Origin: Pseudomonadota bacterium
Lineage (GTDB): Bacteria > Pseudomonadota > Alphaproteobacteria > Sphingomonadales > Sphingomonadaceae
Direction of reading: 5' to 3'
Length of the DNA: 41,300 bases
Assembly: GCA_023433305.1 (NCBI GenBank)
Contig: JAEZCZ010000110.1
Location: 1-41,300, forward strand
In this document: positions 14,370 through 23,124 of the stretch, piece after piece
Numbering within the stretch: the stretch's first letter is position 1
Layout of the letters: every line of letters begins with the position of its first letter
Position numbers and translations under genes: made by a program
Notes under the pieces: generated by a model
Databases searched by the model: none
What the model saw: the letters and a program-made list of their open reading frames with translations, nothing else
What the model was told of the DNA's origin: nothing

Positions 14370-16868
14370 ATGAAGAACCGAATCACATATTCACGCATGA
14401 GCGCCGTCATCGGCGTTGCGATCTTCATGACCGCTGCACACGGCGCCGCGAACGCGCAGGACGACGGCGCCGCGGCGCCGGCTCAGTCCACCGCATCGCC
14501 CCCGGCAAGCCAAGGCGTCGGCGAGATCATCGTCACCTCGCAGCGTTACGAACAGAACCTGCAGGAGACGCCGCTGTCGATCGTGGCACTCGGCTCCGAG
14601 GAGCTCGAGAAGCAGGGGACCGACAGCCTCAGTGGACTGGACACCTTCGTTCCCAACGTGAGCATCGGGGGCACGGCCGCGCAGGGTAATGCCATCGTCA
14701 GCGTCGCGATTCGCGGCATCGGCGGCGCGCCGCAAGGGTTCATCACGCAGGAAAACTCGGTCGGCATCTACATCGACGACATCCTATTCGCCCGCCCGAA
14801 CGGCGCGCTCCTCGAACTGCTGGACGTTGAGCGGATCGAAGTGTTGCGCGGCCCGCAGGGAACACTCTTCGGCCGCAACACGGCCGGCGGCGCCATCCGG
14901 TATGTGACCAAGAATCCGTCCGACCGGCTCGAAGGTTCGGTAAAGGTCGTTGCAGGATCGCGCGACCGATTCGATATCTCGGGCGTGCTCAACGTGCCGC
15001 TCGCCGACACGTTGTCGACGCGCATTGCCTTCGCCAAGAAGAGCCGCGACGGCTACATACACCGCATCATCGACGACACGTATGTCGGCGGCGGCGATTC
15101 CACGACCATGCGCGGCCAGCTGCTGTGGCGGCCCACCCCCAGGCTGCGGGTCAACCTTGCCGCCGACATCATTCGCACGAGCGACAATGGGCAGCCTTCC
15201 CTGGCGACCGATTTCTCTCCGACCGACCTTTATCCGTCGCATCTCTACGGCATCCAGGTGCCCGGCGATCCGCCGCCCAATCCCGCATCCGTCGCTTCGG
15301 TTCGCGCAACGGCGCCGCTGTCGGTTTCACCGTCCGGCTACACCAACGCGGCAGCGGATTTTGCATCGTACTACGGGCAGATCGACAGCCGCTACGAAGT
15401 CTATGGCGGCCTGATTCCGGACGTGAACCGGTTCAAGAGCTACGGTCTCTCGGGAACGATATCGTACGACCTTACCGATACGATCGAGATAAAGTCGCTC
15501 ACGGGCTATCGCGATATCTCGCAAATCCAGAACCAGGACTGGGACCGTACGCCGATTCCCCTGGTGCAGATCCACGACAGGAACGAAATCGAGTATCTCA
15601 CCCAGGAGCTGCAGCTGACGGGCCAGTCCTTCGGCGGCCGGCTGAACTGGGTGGCGGGGCTGTTCTACTATTGGGACGAATCCGAGAATTTGCGGCGCAG
15701 GTTCGATCCCGCGGGCGGCGCAAACAGCCCGTTCCTGGGCGATACCGGGCTTGGCTCGTTCGAAAACAAGTTCATCGAGACCACCAGCTACGCCGCGTTC
15801 GGGCAGGGCACCTTCGCCATCACGGAGTCGCTGCTGGCAACGGTCGGCCTGCGCTGGGGCAAAGACAAGAAGACCTTCAGCTCGTTCCGCGAAGGCAGGG
15901 GACAGGTCTGCCTCTCCGGCGGTTCGGAAGTGGCGGCCGTGGGCACTCCGCCGAGCTGCCCGCCCGGGTCGGTGTCGACGCCGTCCTACCAGACTGTCGA
16001 GGGAAGCTGGTCGAGCGTGTCGCCGCGCGTCGCGCTGGAGTATCGCTGGACTCCCGACCTGATGACCTATGTTTCGGCCGCCAAGGGCTACAAGGGCGGC
16101 GGCTTCAACGACACGATCCAGACACGCTGCTACCGCTCGCCCCTGCCCGATTGCGGACTGGGCGAATACGAGGCCGAGAACCTGTGGACCTACGAAGCCG
16201 GCCTTCGCAGCGACTTTCTCGAAGGACGCGTGCGATTCAACCTCACCGGGTTCTACACCCAGTACAAGGACCAGCAAATCCAGCTGGCCGACCCCGGGCC
16301 GCCGCCGCTGGTCTATACCGTGAACGGCGATACCACGGTGAAGGGCATCGAGGCCGAATTCCTGGCGGCTCCGATCGACAACCTGCTGCTGCGGGCCAGC
16401 CTCGGCTATATCGACGCCAGCTATGACGAGGACATCGCCGGCCTGAGCGGCACGGTCGTGATCACGCCCGACGTTCCGTTCTACCGCAGCCCCAAATGGT
16501 CCTATACCCTGGGGGCCAGCTACGAGATGCCGGTGAGCGATGCGGGCGACATGACCTTCGACCTCAACTGGGGCTGGAAGGACAGCCAGGCCAGCTTCCC
16601 GAGCCCGACCAACTTCATCATCGTGCCTTCGTACGGGGTGCTCAACGGCCGCGTCGCTTTCGAGGCCAACGCGGGCTGGTCGGTCGCGCTGTTCGCCAAC
16701 AATCTGACCGACGAATACTACCTGACGGGGGCGTTCGATCCGAGCGGTCCCGCCAGCAAGCCGACGCCGGGCCTCACCGGCGTGGCCCACGATCGCGTCT
16801 TCGGCTTCACGATGCTGGACATCGGTCGCCACACGGAGCTGGGGGTGGAACTGCGCTACGAATTCTGA
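14370..16868 (+). CDS. TonB-dependent outer-membrane receptor
   Basis: The start at 14370 follows GGGGAGAGGAA and opens a signal peptide (MKNRITYSRMSAVIGVAIFM and on to a cleavage site after ANA before QDDG); an upstream in-frame ATG at 14283 would spoil the signal peptide. The product has 832 residues. A TonB box/plug start is seen in GEIIVTSQRYEQNLQETP, with the plug continuing through IRGIGGAPQGF and VEVLRGPQGTLFGRNTAGG-type sequence (here RIEVLRGPQGTLFGRNTAGG). The C-terminus is a 22-strand barrel ending in the aromatic residue of ELRYEF. It probably imports the aromatic substrate across the outer membrane, since it heads the catabolic cluster and carries the shared operator element upstream. 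The ligand is unknown; no siderophore genes are near. Confidence 0.93.
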   Translation: MKNRITYSRMSAVIGVAIFMTAAHGAANAQDDGAAAPAQSTASPPASQGVGEIIVTSQRYEQNLQETPLSIVALGSEELEKQGTDSLSGLDTFVPNVSIGGTAAQGNAIVSVAIRGIGGAPQGFITQENSVGIYIDDILFARPNGALLELLDVERIEVLRGPQGTLFGRNTAGGAIRYVTKNPSDRLEGSVKVVAGSRDRFDISGVLNVPLADTLSTRIAFAKKSRDGYIHRIIDDTYVGGGDSTTMRGQLLWRPTPRLRVNLAADIIRTSDNGQPSLATDFSPTDLYPSHLYGIQVPGDPPPNPASVASVRATAPLSVSPSGYTNAAADFASYYGQIDSRYEVYGGLIPDVNRFKSYGLSGTISYDLTDTIEIKSLTGYRDISQIQNQDWDRTPIPLVQIHDRNEIEYLTQELQLTGQSFGGRLNWVAGLFYYWDESENLRRRFDPAGGANSPFLGDTGLGSFENKFIETTSYAAFGQGTFAITESLLATVGLRWGKDKKTFSSFREGRGQVCLSGGSEVAAVGTPPSCPPGSVSTPSYQTVEGSWSSVSPRVALEYRWTPDLMTYVSAAKGYKGGGFNDTIQTRCYRSPLPDCGLGEYEAENLWTYEAGLRSDFLEGRVRFNLTGFYTQYKDQQIQLADPGPPPLVYTVNGDTTVKGIEAEFLAAPIDNLLLRASLGYIDASYDEDIAGLSGTVVITPDVPFYRSPKWSYTLGASYEMPVSDAGDMTFDLNWGWKDSQASFPSPTNFIIVPSYGVLNGRVAFEANAGWSVALFANNLTDEYYLTGAFDPSGPASKPTPGLTGVAHDRVFGFTMLDIGRHTELGVELRYEF

Positions 16869-16889
16869 CTGCCCCGTAGCCAGCCACGA

Positions 16890-16920
16890 GGCGAGGGCGC
16901 CCGGCAACGGGCCCCTCGCC
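16890..16920 (+). terminator. Strong hairpin after the TonB receptor gene
   Basis: GGCGAGGG and CCCTCGCC arms continue inward to GCCCG-GCAA-CGGGC, giving a long GC-rich stem 22 bp after the receptor stop. No T-tract follows, so it may act as a weak terminator or as an RNA-stabilising stem that lowers expression of the downstream gene relative to the receptor. Confidence 0.45.
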
Positions 16921-17009
16921 AATTCCGCGCCCGCAGCGATGCGAGGGAATGACGGGACCGTCCGGGGCCGCGGCATGCCGGGGCCGGGGCCATCGAGGGA
17001 ATTGCCGCC

Positions 17010-18551
17010 GTGTTTGATCGCAGGTCGTTTCTCGGGACGGTTGCCGCGGCGGGCGGAAGCCTGGTTGCGGGCAGCGCCGCAGCGCAGACTTCCGCGCAGT
17101 CCGCGCAGTCCGCGCCGCCGATCGCCGCCGACCGGCCCGGGCCCGCGAGGCAGGCGCCGCCCGACGCCATTTCCGTCCTCGCGGACTACATGGTCGAAAC
17201 GCCTGCCGCAGCCATTCCCCGGCGCATACTCGACCTCACGCAGCGACAACTGGTCGACACTGTTGCCGTGGCGATCGCCGCAAGGGACGAGGACGGCGTT
17301 CGCCAATTGCGCGAACTTCACGAAGAAATCGGCGGAACCGGCGAAAGCGCCGTGTGGGGTTCGGGCCTGAGGCTTCCGACGCACGACGCCGCGAGGATCA
17401 ACGGGACGATGGCGCATGCCCTCGAGTTCGACGACACCTTCGGCCGCGGCTTCCTGCATCCTTCCGCGATTACCTTCCCGGCGGCGCTTGCGGTCGCCGA
17501 TCTCGTGGGGGGCGTGAGCGGCGCGGAGTTCCTTACCGCCACGGCGCTGGCCGTCGACGTCGCCTGCCGGATTTCGATTGCCGGGCAACCGGGCGTCGAT
17601 GGGTTTGCCACCGGGTGGCACAACACCGCGCTGGTCGGCTATCTTTCCTCCGCCCTGCTGGCCGGGCGGCTGATGGGCCTCGATCGGGACCAGTTGATAA
17701 ACGCGGCGGGGATCGCCTGCCACCAGGCGGCCGGAAACGCCCAGTCGCATGTCGACGGCGCGCTCACGAAGCGGCTGGGCCCGGGCTTCGCCTCGAGCGC
17801 CGGAATAATGGCCGCCCGGCTCGCCGCGCGCGGCGTCACCGGGCCGCACAACGTGCTGGAAGGCGAGAAGGGGTGGTTCTCGCAGTATCACCGGGGCAAC
17901 TATTCGCGCGCGCTGCTCCTGCAAGACCTCGGGGTGTCGTTTCCGGCCGAAGAGACGTCGTTCAAGCCATGGCCGTCGTGCCGCGGATCCCATACCTCGG
18001 CCGACGCCGCACTGCAGCTGGTGTCGGCGCACGGCCTTCGCGCGGAGGACGTCGATCGGATCGTCCTGCGCAACGGACCGGCCGAGTATCCCTTTCTCAG
18101 CACACCGATCGAGAGCAAGCGCCATCCGCAGTCCGTCGTGGAGGCGCAGTTCAGCATCCCCTGGGTCGTCGCCGCCGCCTTCGTCGACGGGAAGATGAGC
18201 ATCGCGCAGTTCACCTCGGGTGCCCTGCAGCGACGGGATATTCACGCGATGGCCGAGCGGATCACCCCGATGCAGGACGACAGCCTGGCCAATCCCAGGG
18301 GCGGACCGGGGCATGCCCAGATCGACCTGACGCTGCGCGACGGGCGAATGCTCAGCAAGCGCGTGGTCGCGGCCAAGGGCGACCCTGAGGCGCCGCTCAG
18401 CCAGGAAGAGATCGACGCGAAATTCCTCGATTGCGTCGCCTATGCCGGACTGTCGCCCGCCCAGGGTGCCGCGATCCGCGAGGTCGCCCTCGGCATCGCC
18501 GCCCTGGACGACGTCTCGACATTGAGCCGGGAATTGATGACCGACACCTGA
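17010..18551 (+). CDS. MmgE/PrpD-family protein with Tat signal
   Basis: Starts with GTG at 17010, 9 nt after GAGGGA; 513 residues. The N-terminus DRRSFLGTVAAAGGSL, ending SAAA before QT, is a twin-arginine signal peptide. The body is MmgE/PrpD-like, with the family blocks AHALEFDDTFGRGFLHPSA, GWHNTALVGYLSSALLAGRL, and KPWPSCRGSHTSADA. PrpD-type enzymes (2-methylcitrate dehydratase, cis-aconitate decarboxylase and relatives) act on carboxylic acids in the cytoplasm, so export is unexpected. It stands between the receptor and the FAD hydroxylase gene, which is convergent with a gap of only 29 bp. A periplasmic dehydratase or isomerase acting on the incoming substrate is one idea. The reaction cannot be stated. 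Confidence 0.8.
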   Translation: MFDRRSFLGTVAAAGGSLVAGSAAAQTSAQSAQSAPPIAADRPGPARQAPPDAISVLADYMVETPAAAIPRRILDLTQRQLVDTVAVAIAARDEDGVRQLRELHEEIGGTGESAVWGSGLRLPTHDAARINGTMAHALEFDDTFGRGFLHPSAITFPAALAVADLVGGVSGAEFLTATALAVDVACRISIAGQPGVDGFATGWHNTALVGYLSSALLAGRLMGLDRDQLINAAGIACHQAAGNAQSHVDGALTKRLGPGFASSAGIMAARLAARGVTGPHNVLEGEKGWFSQYHRGNYSRALLLQDLGVSFPAEETSFKPWPSCRGSHTSADAALQLVSAHGLRAEDVDRIVLRNGPAEYPFLSTPIESKRHPQSVVEAQFSIPWVVAAAFVDGKMSIAQFTSGALQRRDIHAMAERITPMQDDSLANPRGGPGHAQIDLTLRDGRMLSKRVVAAKGDPEAPLSQEEIDAKFLDCVAYAGLSPAQGAAIREVALGIAALDDVSTLSRELMTDT

Positions 18552-18580
18552 TCGAACCGGCAAGCCCGGTGCGACCTTCC

Positions 18581-20545
18581 CTACAGCGCGGGCGCGGGCT
18601 CCAGCGCCCCCGACGTGCGGGGCTGGCGCATGAACCGCTCGAAAAATGCGCTCAGTTCCGCGTGAGCATCGAGCGGCAGCACGTCGGCGACGAACTGATC
18701 GGGCCGGACCAGGACGATGCAGCCCGCGTCCCGGTCGATGTTCCGCATGTCGAAGATGTCGCGCCCGTTCTTGAGATCCGGACAGAACACCTTCTGGTAG
18801 TCGCGCAAGCCGTAGCGGCCCTTGCAAGGCCGGAGATGCGGATGGATTTGCGAAAAGGCGACCTCGCGAAACGGCTGCTGGAGAATCGCGATCGTTTCGA
18901 TCACCGAATCCGGGTCGGCGCCGCCGGGCGTGAAGCGTCGCACCGGAGAATCCGGGCTATGGGCCAGATACTCGCACAGTCGCCCCAGCTTCGAGGGTCC
19001 GCAGGCCGCATCCTGCCTGGGCGCGAAGGCGAACAGGCGCCAGCGTCCGTCCGCCTCGACGACATGCCCCAATTCCATCGGTTTGGCGTCGGCCAGGCGG
19101 ATCACGGGGGCGGAATGGAAGCGCATCCCGACGGTAAAGCCCCGGGCGAGGTCCTGGTGCTGCGCTTCACCGACGATCGCGGACGGCTCGTAGTGCACCG
19201 ATGTGCCGGCCGTGAAGCGACCGTGCTTGACGAAATATCGCTGGAACTCGGCCGGATCCACGCCCTCGCCGGAGGCATCGCCGGCGCTCTTGGGTCGGGC
19301 GCTGAACATCCTGGCGAATTCGCGGTCGAAATCGATGAGCTCCTGCGCGATGGCGCGGCGCTCCTGCGAATAGGAGTGAAGCAAGCCGGGCGCGCTTAGC
19401 CCGCGCAGGACCGCGGCAAGCTTCCACCCCAGGTTGAATGCGTCGGCGATCGACACGTTCATTCCCTGCCCGGCCTTGGGGCTGTGGGTGTGGCAGGCGT
19501 CGCCGGCGATGAAGACGCAGGGCGCGGCCCCGGTTTCGCCCACGGGCAAGTCGTCGAACTTGTCGCAGATGCGCTGACCGATCTCGTAGACAGACCACCA
19601 GGCGACTTCCTTCACGTCGAGGGTGTAGGGATGCAGGATCCGCCGCGCCGCGGCGATCAGGTGGTCGGGCGTGATGTTGCGGCTGGCGATACGCTCGTCT
19701 TCGGCCAGCTTGTCGAGCTCGATATACAAGCGGACCATGTGCCCGCCCTCGCGCGGAATGATCAGCACGTTGCCTTCGTTCTGCGAGTGTATCGCCGATT
19801 TCATCCGGACATCCGGGAAGTCGGTGACGGCGAGGATGTCCATGACGCCCCAGGCCTGATTGGCCGAGTCGCCATGCAGCTCCCTTCCGATGGCCTTGCG
19901 TACGGAGCTGCGCGCGCCGTCGCATCCGACGACATAGCGAGCCCGGACCTTCGTGACCTGCGTCTGGCCTGAATCGTCCTCGCGCTCGAGCCATGCCGTC
20001 ACGGGGTATTCGTCCGAGGCCTCCCGATCGATCGCCAGATCCTGCAACGTCGTCCTGTAGGCAGGCTCGAGCCGGGAGGGAGAATCGCGCATGACGTCGA
20101 GCAGGAACTCGTGCACGCGGGCCTGATTGAGGATGACGTGGGGAAACTCCGACAGCCCATCTTCGGTATCCTGGATGCGGCCGCTGCGGGCGATCTTGTC
20201 CGGGCACTGCTCGTCGGGCTTCCAGAACGTGGTCTCGTTGACCCAGTACGCTTCCTTCAGCACGCGTTTGGCAAAGCCGAATGCCTGGTACATCTCGACC
20301 GAGCGGCAGGCGATGCCGTCCGCCTGGCCGATTTCGAGCGGTCCTTGCTTTTGCTCGACGATCCGGGTGCGAATTTCCGGAAACGCCGACAATTGCGCGG
20401 CCAGCGTAAGGCCCGCCGGGCCGCAGCCCACGATGAGCACGTCGAGCTCTTCCGGGACCGTGCTGCGGGAGTCCGCATGCTGCCCGTCGGCCGCCGGCGC
20501 GACGAACGGATCGCCAGGGTAGAAGCCGTTGAGGTAGAATTCCAT
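18581..20545 (-). CDS. FAD-dependent aromatic hydroxylase, 3-hydroxybenzoate 4-monooxygenase/phenol hydroxylase type
   Basis: The start at 20545 gives MEFYLNGFYPGDPF, the characteristic opening of 3-hydroxybenzoate 4-monooxygenases (MobA type); the open frame extends further to 20665 but over the promoter. The product has 654 residues. It has the dinucleotide fold VLIVGCGPAGLTLAAQL, the GD motif region GCDGARSSVRKAIG, the FAD ribityl motif FIAGDACHTHSPKAGQGMN, and a C-terminal thioredoxin-like domain of about 180 residues as in phenol 2-monooxygenase. It should hydroxylate a phenolic or hydroxybenzoic substrate using NAD(P)H and oxygen. It is divergent from a MarR gene, with two dyads between them, so repression by that MarR is likely. 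The exact substrate is uncertain. Confidence 0.88.
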   Translation of the reverse strand: MEFYLNGFYPGDPFVAPAADGQHADSRSTVPEELDVLIVGCGPAGLTLAAQLSAFPEIRTRIVEQKQGPLEIGQADGIACRSVEMYQAFGFAKRVLKEAYWVNETTFWKPDEQCPDKIARSGRIQDTEDGLSEFPHVILNQARVHEFLLDVMRDSPSRLEPAYRTTLQDLAIDREASDEYPVTAWLEREDDSGQTQVTKVRARYVVGCDGARSSVRKAIGRELHGDSANQAWGVMDILAVTDFPDVRMKSAIHSQNEGNVLIIPREGGHMVRLYIELDKLAEDERIASRNITPDHLIAAARRILHPYTLDVKEVAWWSVYEIGQRICDKFDDLPVGETGAAPCVFIAGDACHTHSPKAGQGMNVSIADAFNLGWKLAAVLRGLSAPGLLHSYSQERRAIAQELIDFDREFARMFSARPKSAGDASGEGVDPAEFQRYFVKHGRFTAGTSVHYEPSAIVGEAQHQDLARGFTVGMRFHSAPVIRLADAKPMELGHVVEADGRWRLFAFAPRQDAACGPSKLGRLCEYLAHSPDSPVRRFTPGGADPDSVIETIAILQQPFREVAFSQIHPHLRPCKGRYGLRDYQKVFCPDLKNGRDIFDMRNIDRDAGCIVLVRPDQFVADVLPLDAHAELSAFFERFMRQPRTSGALEPAPAL

Positions 20546-20593
20546 GAACCAGTTCCCGACCGCTGCGCAAAACGCGTTGAACACCGATATAGA

Positions 20594-20619
20594 ATGTATA
20601 CATACGATATGTCCACATA
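20594..20619. promoter_or_regulatory. Two tandem dyads, candidate MarR operators
   Basis: In the 98-bp gap between the divergent hydroxylase and MarR genes lie ATGTATACAT (20594-20603, perfect palindrome) and TATGTCCACATA (20608-20619, perfect 5-bp arms). Both share the half-site TATGT/ACATA. Their place over the likely promoters of both genes fits autoregulated MarR control. Confidence 0.55.
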
Positions 20620-20643
20620 CAAAGTCGTGGAAAGGCTGGGCGG

Positions 20644-21123
20644 ATGGGAATGGAACAGTTGTCAATGCGCGCGGCGCGGACCTATCAAGCCCCCATGGAG
20701 CACCTGTCGCGTCTAAAGGCGATGCCCGGCCATTACATCCGCCGGGCCCAGCAGGTTTCGAGCGCGATCTTCGCCGAGGAACTGGCCGGAACGGAGCTGA
20801 CCTCGGTCCAGCTCGTCGCGCTGGCGGCCATTGCCGATTGCCCGGGTCTCGATGCGACCCGGCTCGCCGAAATGATCGATTTCGACAAGGCGACCATCGG
20901 CGGCGTGATCGATCGGCTCGAGCGCAAGAAGCTGATTACCCGTGCCGTCAGCACCGAAGACCGGCGCGTCAAGGAACTGGTTCCGTCACCCGAAGGCAGG
21001 GCGATTCTTGCCGCAAGCATGGCCAGCGTGGAGCGCGTCCAGGAACGGCTTCTCGCTCCGCTCGAACCGGCCGAGCGGGAGAAGCTCAACGGCATGCTGC
21101 GCGCCATCATCGGCCTGTCGTGA
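20644..21123 (+). CDS. MarR-family transcriptional regulator
   Basis: 159 residues, start at 20644 after AAAGG; a second in-frame ATG lies two codons on. A winged helix-turn-helix fills about residues 50-125: LTSVQLVALAAIADCPGLDA, then LAEMIDFDKATIGGVIDRLE as recognition region and the wing KLITRAVSTEDRRVKELV with the family's D-R-R signature. The long N- and C-terminal helices form the dimer interface. MarR proteins of this kind usually respond to a phenolic ligand and release divergent operators. Its likely targets are the hydroxylase gene and its own, via the dyads at 20594-20619. Confidence 0.92.
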   Translation: MGMEQLSMRAARTYQAPMEHLSRLKAMPGHYIRRAQQVSSAIFAEELAGTELTSVQLVALAAIADCPGLDATRLAEMIDFDKATIGGVIDRLERKKLITRAVSTEDRRVKELVPSPEGRAILAASMASVERVQERLLAPLEPAEREKLNGMLRAIIGLS

Positions 21124-21271
21124 CGCGCGCGGCGCCTGATCGGCGTTGCCGCCGGCATGTCCGATAGGCGGGCATGGCTGCATTGGAGATTTAATCCCGC
21201 GCCTGCCGGGTGCTAATCCAAGCGCATGCAACAAGCGCGCAATTGCCCATGCCGCCGGCGGGAGGCCTGAA

Positions 21272-21718
21272 GTGGTGAGAGTCAGTCGCTCGAGCCTGCG
21301 GCTGTTGTCGATCGCGATCGGCATCCTGTTCATCGGCGCGATCTACTACAGCATGCACTACCGCATACCGTGGGAGTGGGATGCGCCGGGCGTCGGCAAG
21401 CTGCCGCGGGACGTGGTGAGCGGCTTTCTCGAGGAAGCGTACGGCCGTGGCAACGGCGAAGCGGCGGTTCGCGATTACTTCGCAAGCGAGATCGTGCCCG
21501 GCGCGGTTGCCCCCCAGGAGCGCAGCGATGCCGGGCCCATCCCCTACGAGATCCATTCGGTCGTCGCCCAGGGCCTGACGGTCGTCGTCTTTCAGAAGAT
21601 CGGCGCGGCGCGGGGACAGCCGGCGACCGACGTCGTCGACGTGTTCGAAGTGCGCGACGGACGCATCGTCCGGCGCGAACGCCACCACACGGGTCTTGCC
21701 CGCAATCCCGCCGAGTGA
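21272..21718 (+). CDS. Membrane-anchored SnoaL/NTF2-like protein
   Basis: The GTG at 21272, 6 nt after GGGAGG, is the best start and gives 148 residues; the open frame upstream has no ribosome site. Residues 8-30 form a transmembrane helix (LRLLSIAIGILFIGAIYYSM). The rest resembles a small SnoaL-like alpha+beta barrel: an N-terminal helix followed by VVSGFLEEAYGRGNGEAAVRD, then IHSVVAQGLTVVVFQKIG and DVVDVFEVRDGRIVRRERHH. Such domains are isomerases, cyclases or non-enzymatic binders. Here the domain is tethered to the inner membrane and is followed after 20 bp by DoxX-like membrane proteins, which suggests a membrane-associated step. Function not known. Confidence 0.7.
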   Translation: MVRVSRSSLRLLSIAIGILFIGAIYYSMHYRIPWEWDAPGVGKLPRDVVSGFLEEAYGRGNGEAAVRDYFASEIVPGAVAPQERSDAGPIPYEIHSVVAQGLTVVVFQKIGAARGQPATDVVDVFEVRDGRIVRRERHHTGLARNPAE

Positions 21719-21738
21719 GGCCCTGACAGGATACCCGT

Positions 21739-22314
21739 ATGAACCAAGGCAAGGCTCTCGAGCATGACGACACCGTCGTCGTCGCCCTCGACGGGAGGAC
21801 CGTGGGAACCGCCGTCGTCACGCTGATGCGGCTGTTCCTCGGCGCATGGATGATCGTCAGCGGTTACAGCCACTGGGCGCCGAAGTTCGGCCTGTCACCG
21901 GGCTTCCCGCAGCCCCTGGGCACGCTCGAGCCATCGAACGAGATGCTGGTGACGATGATCGAGATCGGGCTGTTCGACATCGTGAAGACGGTCGAAATAA
22001 TCGGCGGGCTGTGCCTTATCCTCGGAATATTCGCACCGGCGGCGACCCTTCTCCTCCTGCCTATTTCGGCGATGGTCTTCTACAACGCGATTTTTCTGAA
22101 CTTGCGTACCGAGCGCCTATTCAATCCGACGTATATGGGCGTTATGTGTCTGTATATTAATATCATCGTCGCGCTTGGGTATATTCGCTACTATATCCCG
22201 ATGCTTTCTTTCCATTCGGCGGTCGGCAGCATTCGCGACCTGAAAGGCCTTGGGGCAATCTTCACGCGGCCCGGCAGGAATGCCGCCCAACGCACTGGAC
22301 CAAGCCATGGGTGA
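21739..22314 (+). CDS. DoxX-like membrane protein 1
   Basis: 191 residues, start 21739 after AGGA with 7-nt spacing. Four transmembrane helices are visible: VTLMRLFLGAWMIVSGYSHW, the segment around IVKTVEIIGGLCLILGIFAP, AATLLLLPISAMVFYNAIFL, and GVMCLYINIIVALGYIRYYI. This is the DoxX/DoxD-type four-helix fold, named after a quinol-oxidase subunit but of unclear function in most bacteria. The E-I-G-L-F-D-I-V-K motif is shared in altered form with the other two DoxX-like proteins of this window. It is co-transcribed with the SnoaL-like gene and overlaps the next DoxX-like gene by 8 bp. Confidence 0.8.
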   Translation: MNQGKALEHDDTVVVALDGRTVGTAVVTLMRLFLGAWMIVSGYSHWAPKFGLSPGFPQPLGTLEPSNEMLVTMIEIGLFDIVKTVEIIGGLCLILGIFAPAATLLLLPISAMVFYNAIFLNLRTERLFNPTYMGVMCLYINIIVALGYIRYYIPMLSFHSAVGSIRDLKGLGAIFTRPGRNAAQRTGPSHG

Positions 22315-22798
22315 CAAGAAGCGGATTTCCTTCCTGGTCGTCACCTGGCTCCGGCTGTTCTTCGGGGCCCACCTGCTGTTCTCGGGCGGGCGTTACATCC
22401 TGACCGGTTACGTGCCCGACATTCCCGGCGTCGGCGGCGAGTGGCTGATGGCGAACGCGGAGATCGGCCTGTACCAGGCCGTGAAATACATGGAGTTCGT
22501 CTACGGACTGATGCTCCTGTCCAACCGTTTCGTGCTTCTTGCGCTGATTCTCGAGATGCCCACCACGGTGAACATCTTCTGGCTGAACACCGTGATCGTC
22601 GGAACCCCGAGGCAACTGTTCACCGGGCCGCAGGAGCTGTTCCTCAACGGCGTGCTGTTGCTGGCCTACAGCGGCTACCTCGCGGCCGCGCTGAAGCCGC
22701 GGCTCGATCCGCTCTGGCTGTGGAATTGGCGAGGAGCCTACCGGGAGCGCTACGCCGAGCAGATCGGCGCGGAGGGGAACGACGATGACGAAAGCTGA
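22307..22798 (+). CDS. DoxX-like membrane protein 2
   Basis: Start chosen at 22307 (163 residues), overlapping the previous gene by 8 bp; an in-frame ATG at 22280 is possible but has its AGGA immediately next to it. Four membrane helices in the DoxX pattern. It is clearly paralogous to the DoxX-like protein at 28874-29584: both share EIGLYQAVK/DVGLYAVVK, LSNRFV, TG-x-QEL and PR-x-x-P-x-WLW in the same order. It lacks the C-terminal two-helix extension of that paralogue; a separate two-helix protein is encoded right after it. Role unknown, perhaps quinone-linked electron transfer or membrane support of an oxygenase. Confidence 0.8.
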   Translation: MGDKKRISFLVVTWLRLFFGAHLLFSGGRYILTGYVPDIPGVGGEWLMANAEIGLYQAVKYMEFVYGLMLLSNRFVLLALILEMPTTVNIFWLNTVIVGTPRQLFTGPQELFLNGVLLLAYSGYLAAALKPRLDPLWLWNWRGAYRERYAEQIGAEGNDDDES

Positions 22799-22967
22799 TC
22801 TCCTGGCTGTTGCCATATGCGCCGTGCTTTCGGTGGCGGTGGTCATCGGTTCGACGGGTTGGGGTTACGCCGATTACCGGCCGCTGCGCGACTACGACAT
22901 CTTCGCACTGACGCTCTCATGGGCCGGCCTCGCATTCTACCTAGTGAAGGGCCGCCGCAGGGCCTGA
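22785..22967 (+). CDS. Small two-helix membrane protein, partner of DoxX-like 2
   Basis: 60 residues starting at an ATG 14 bp inside the preceding gene, so translation is probably coupled. Two membrane helices (LLAVAICAVLSVAVVIGSTG and IFALTLSWAGLAFYLV) flank a short loop YADYRPLRDYD and end in KGRRRA. The layout, including an R-x-L-x-x-RD loop and the basic tail, matches the C-terminal extension (about residues 172-230) of the DoxX-like protein at 28874-29584, which suggests that this is the detached version of that extension. Too small for any family assignment. Confidence 0.7.
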   Translation: MTKADLLAVAICAVLSVAVVIGSTGWGYADYRPLRDYDIFALTLSWAGLAFYLVKGRRRA

Positions 22968-23124
22968 GCCGACGGGAGCGTTACCGTGTCGGGCTGGCGC
23001 GGAGCGTAGCCGGACGCCGACGCGCGGGTTTGGGTGAAGGCGACAGTCTCGCGGCGCCGGCCTCCCGACCAGGCACGTGTCCGGAAAACGGTCATCGCCC
23101 AAGAACCTCGGTTCGGCGCTTGTA

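Noticed and set aside
15327..18827. A 1166-codon open frame on the minus strand across the TonB receptor and PrpD genes
   Set aside because: It is antisense to two well-supported genes, has no ribosome site and an Arg/Gly/His-rich product without domains; long antisense frames are expected when third codon positions are almost all G or C.
20594..20608. A fourth copy of the shared catabolic operator in the MarR/hydroxylase gap
   Set aside because: It shares GAATGTATA with site 3 but lacks the ATTCTNGAA half; the tandem TATGT/ACATA dyads explain the sequence better.
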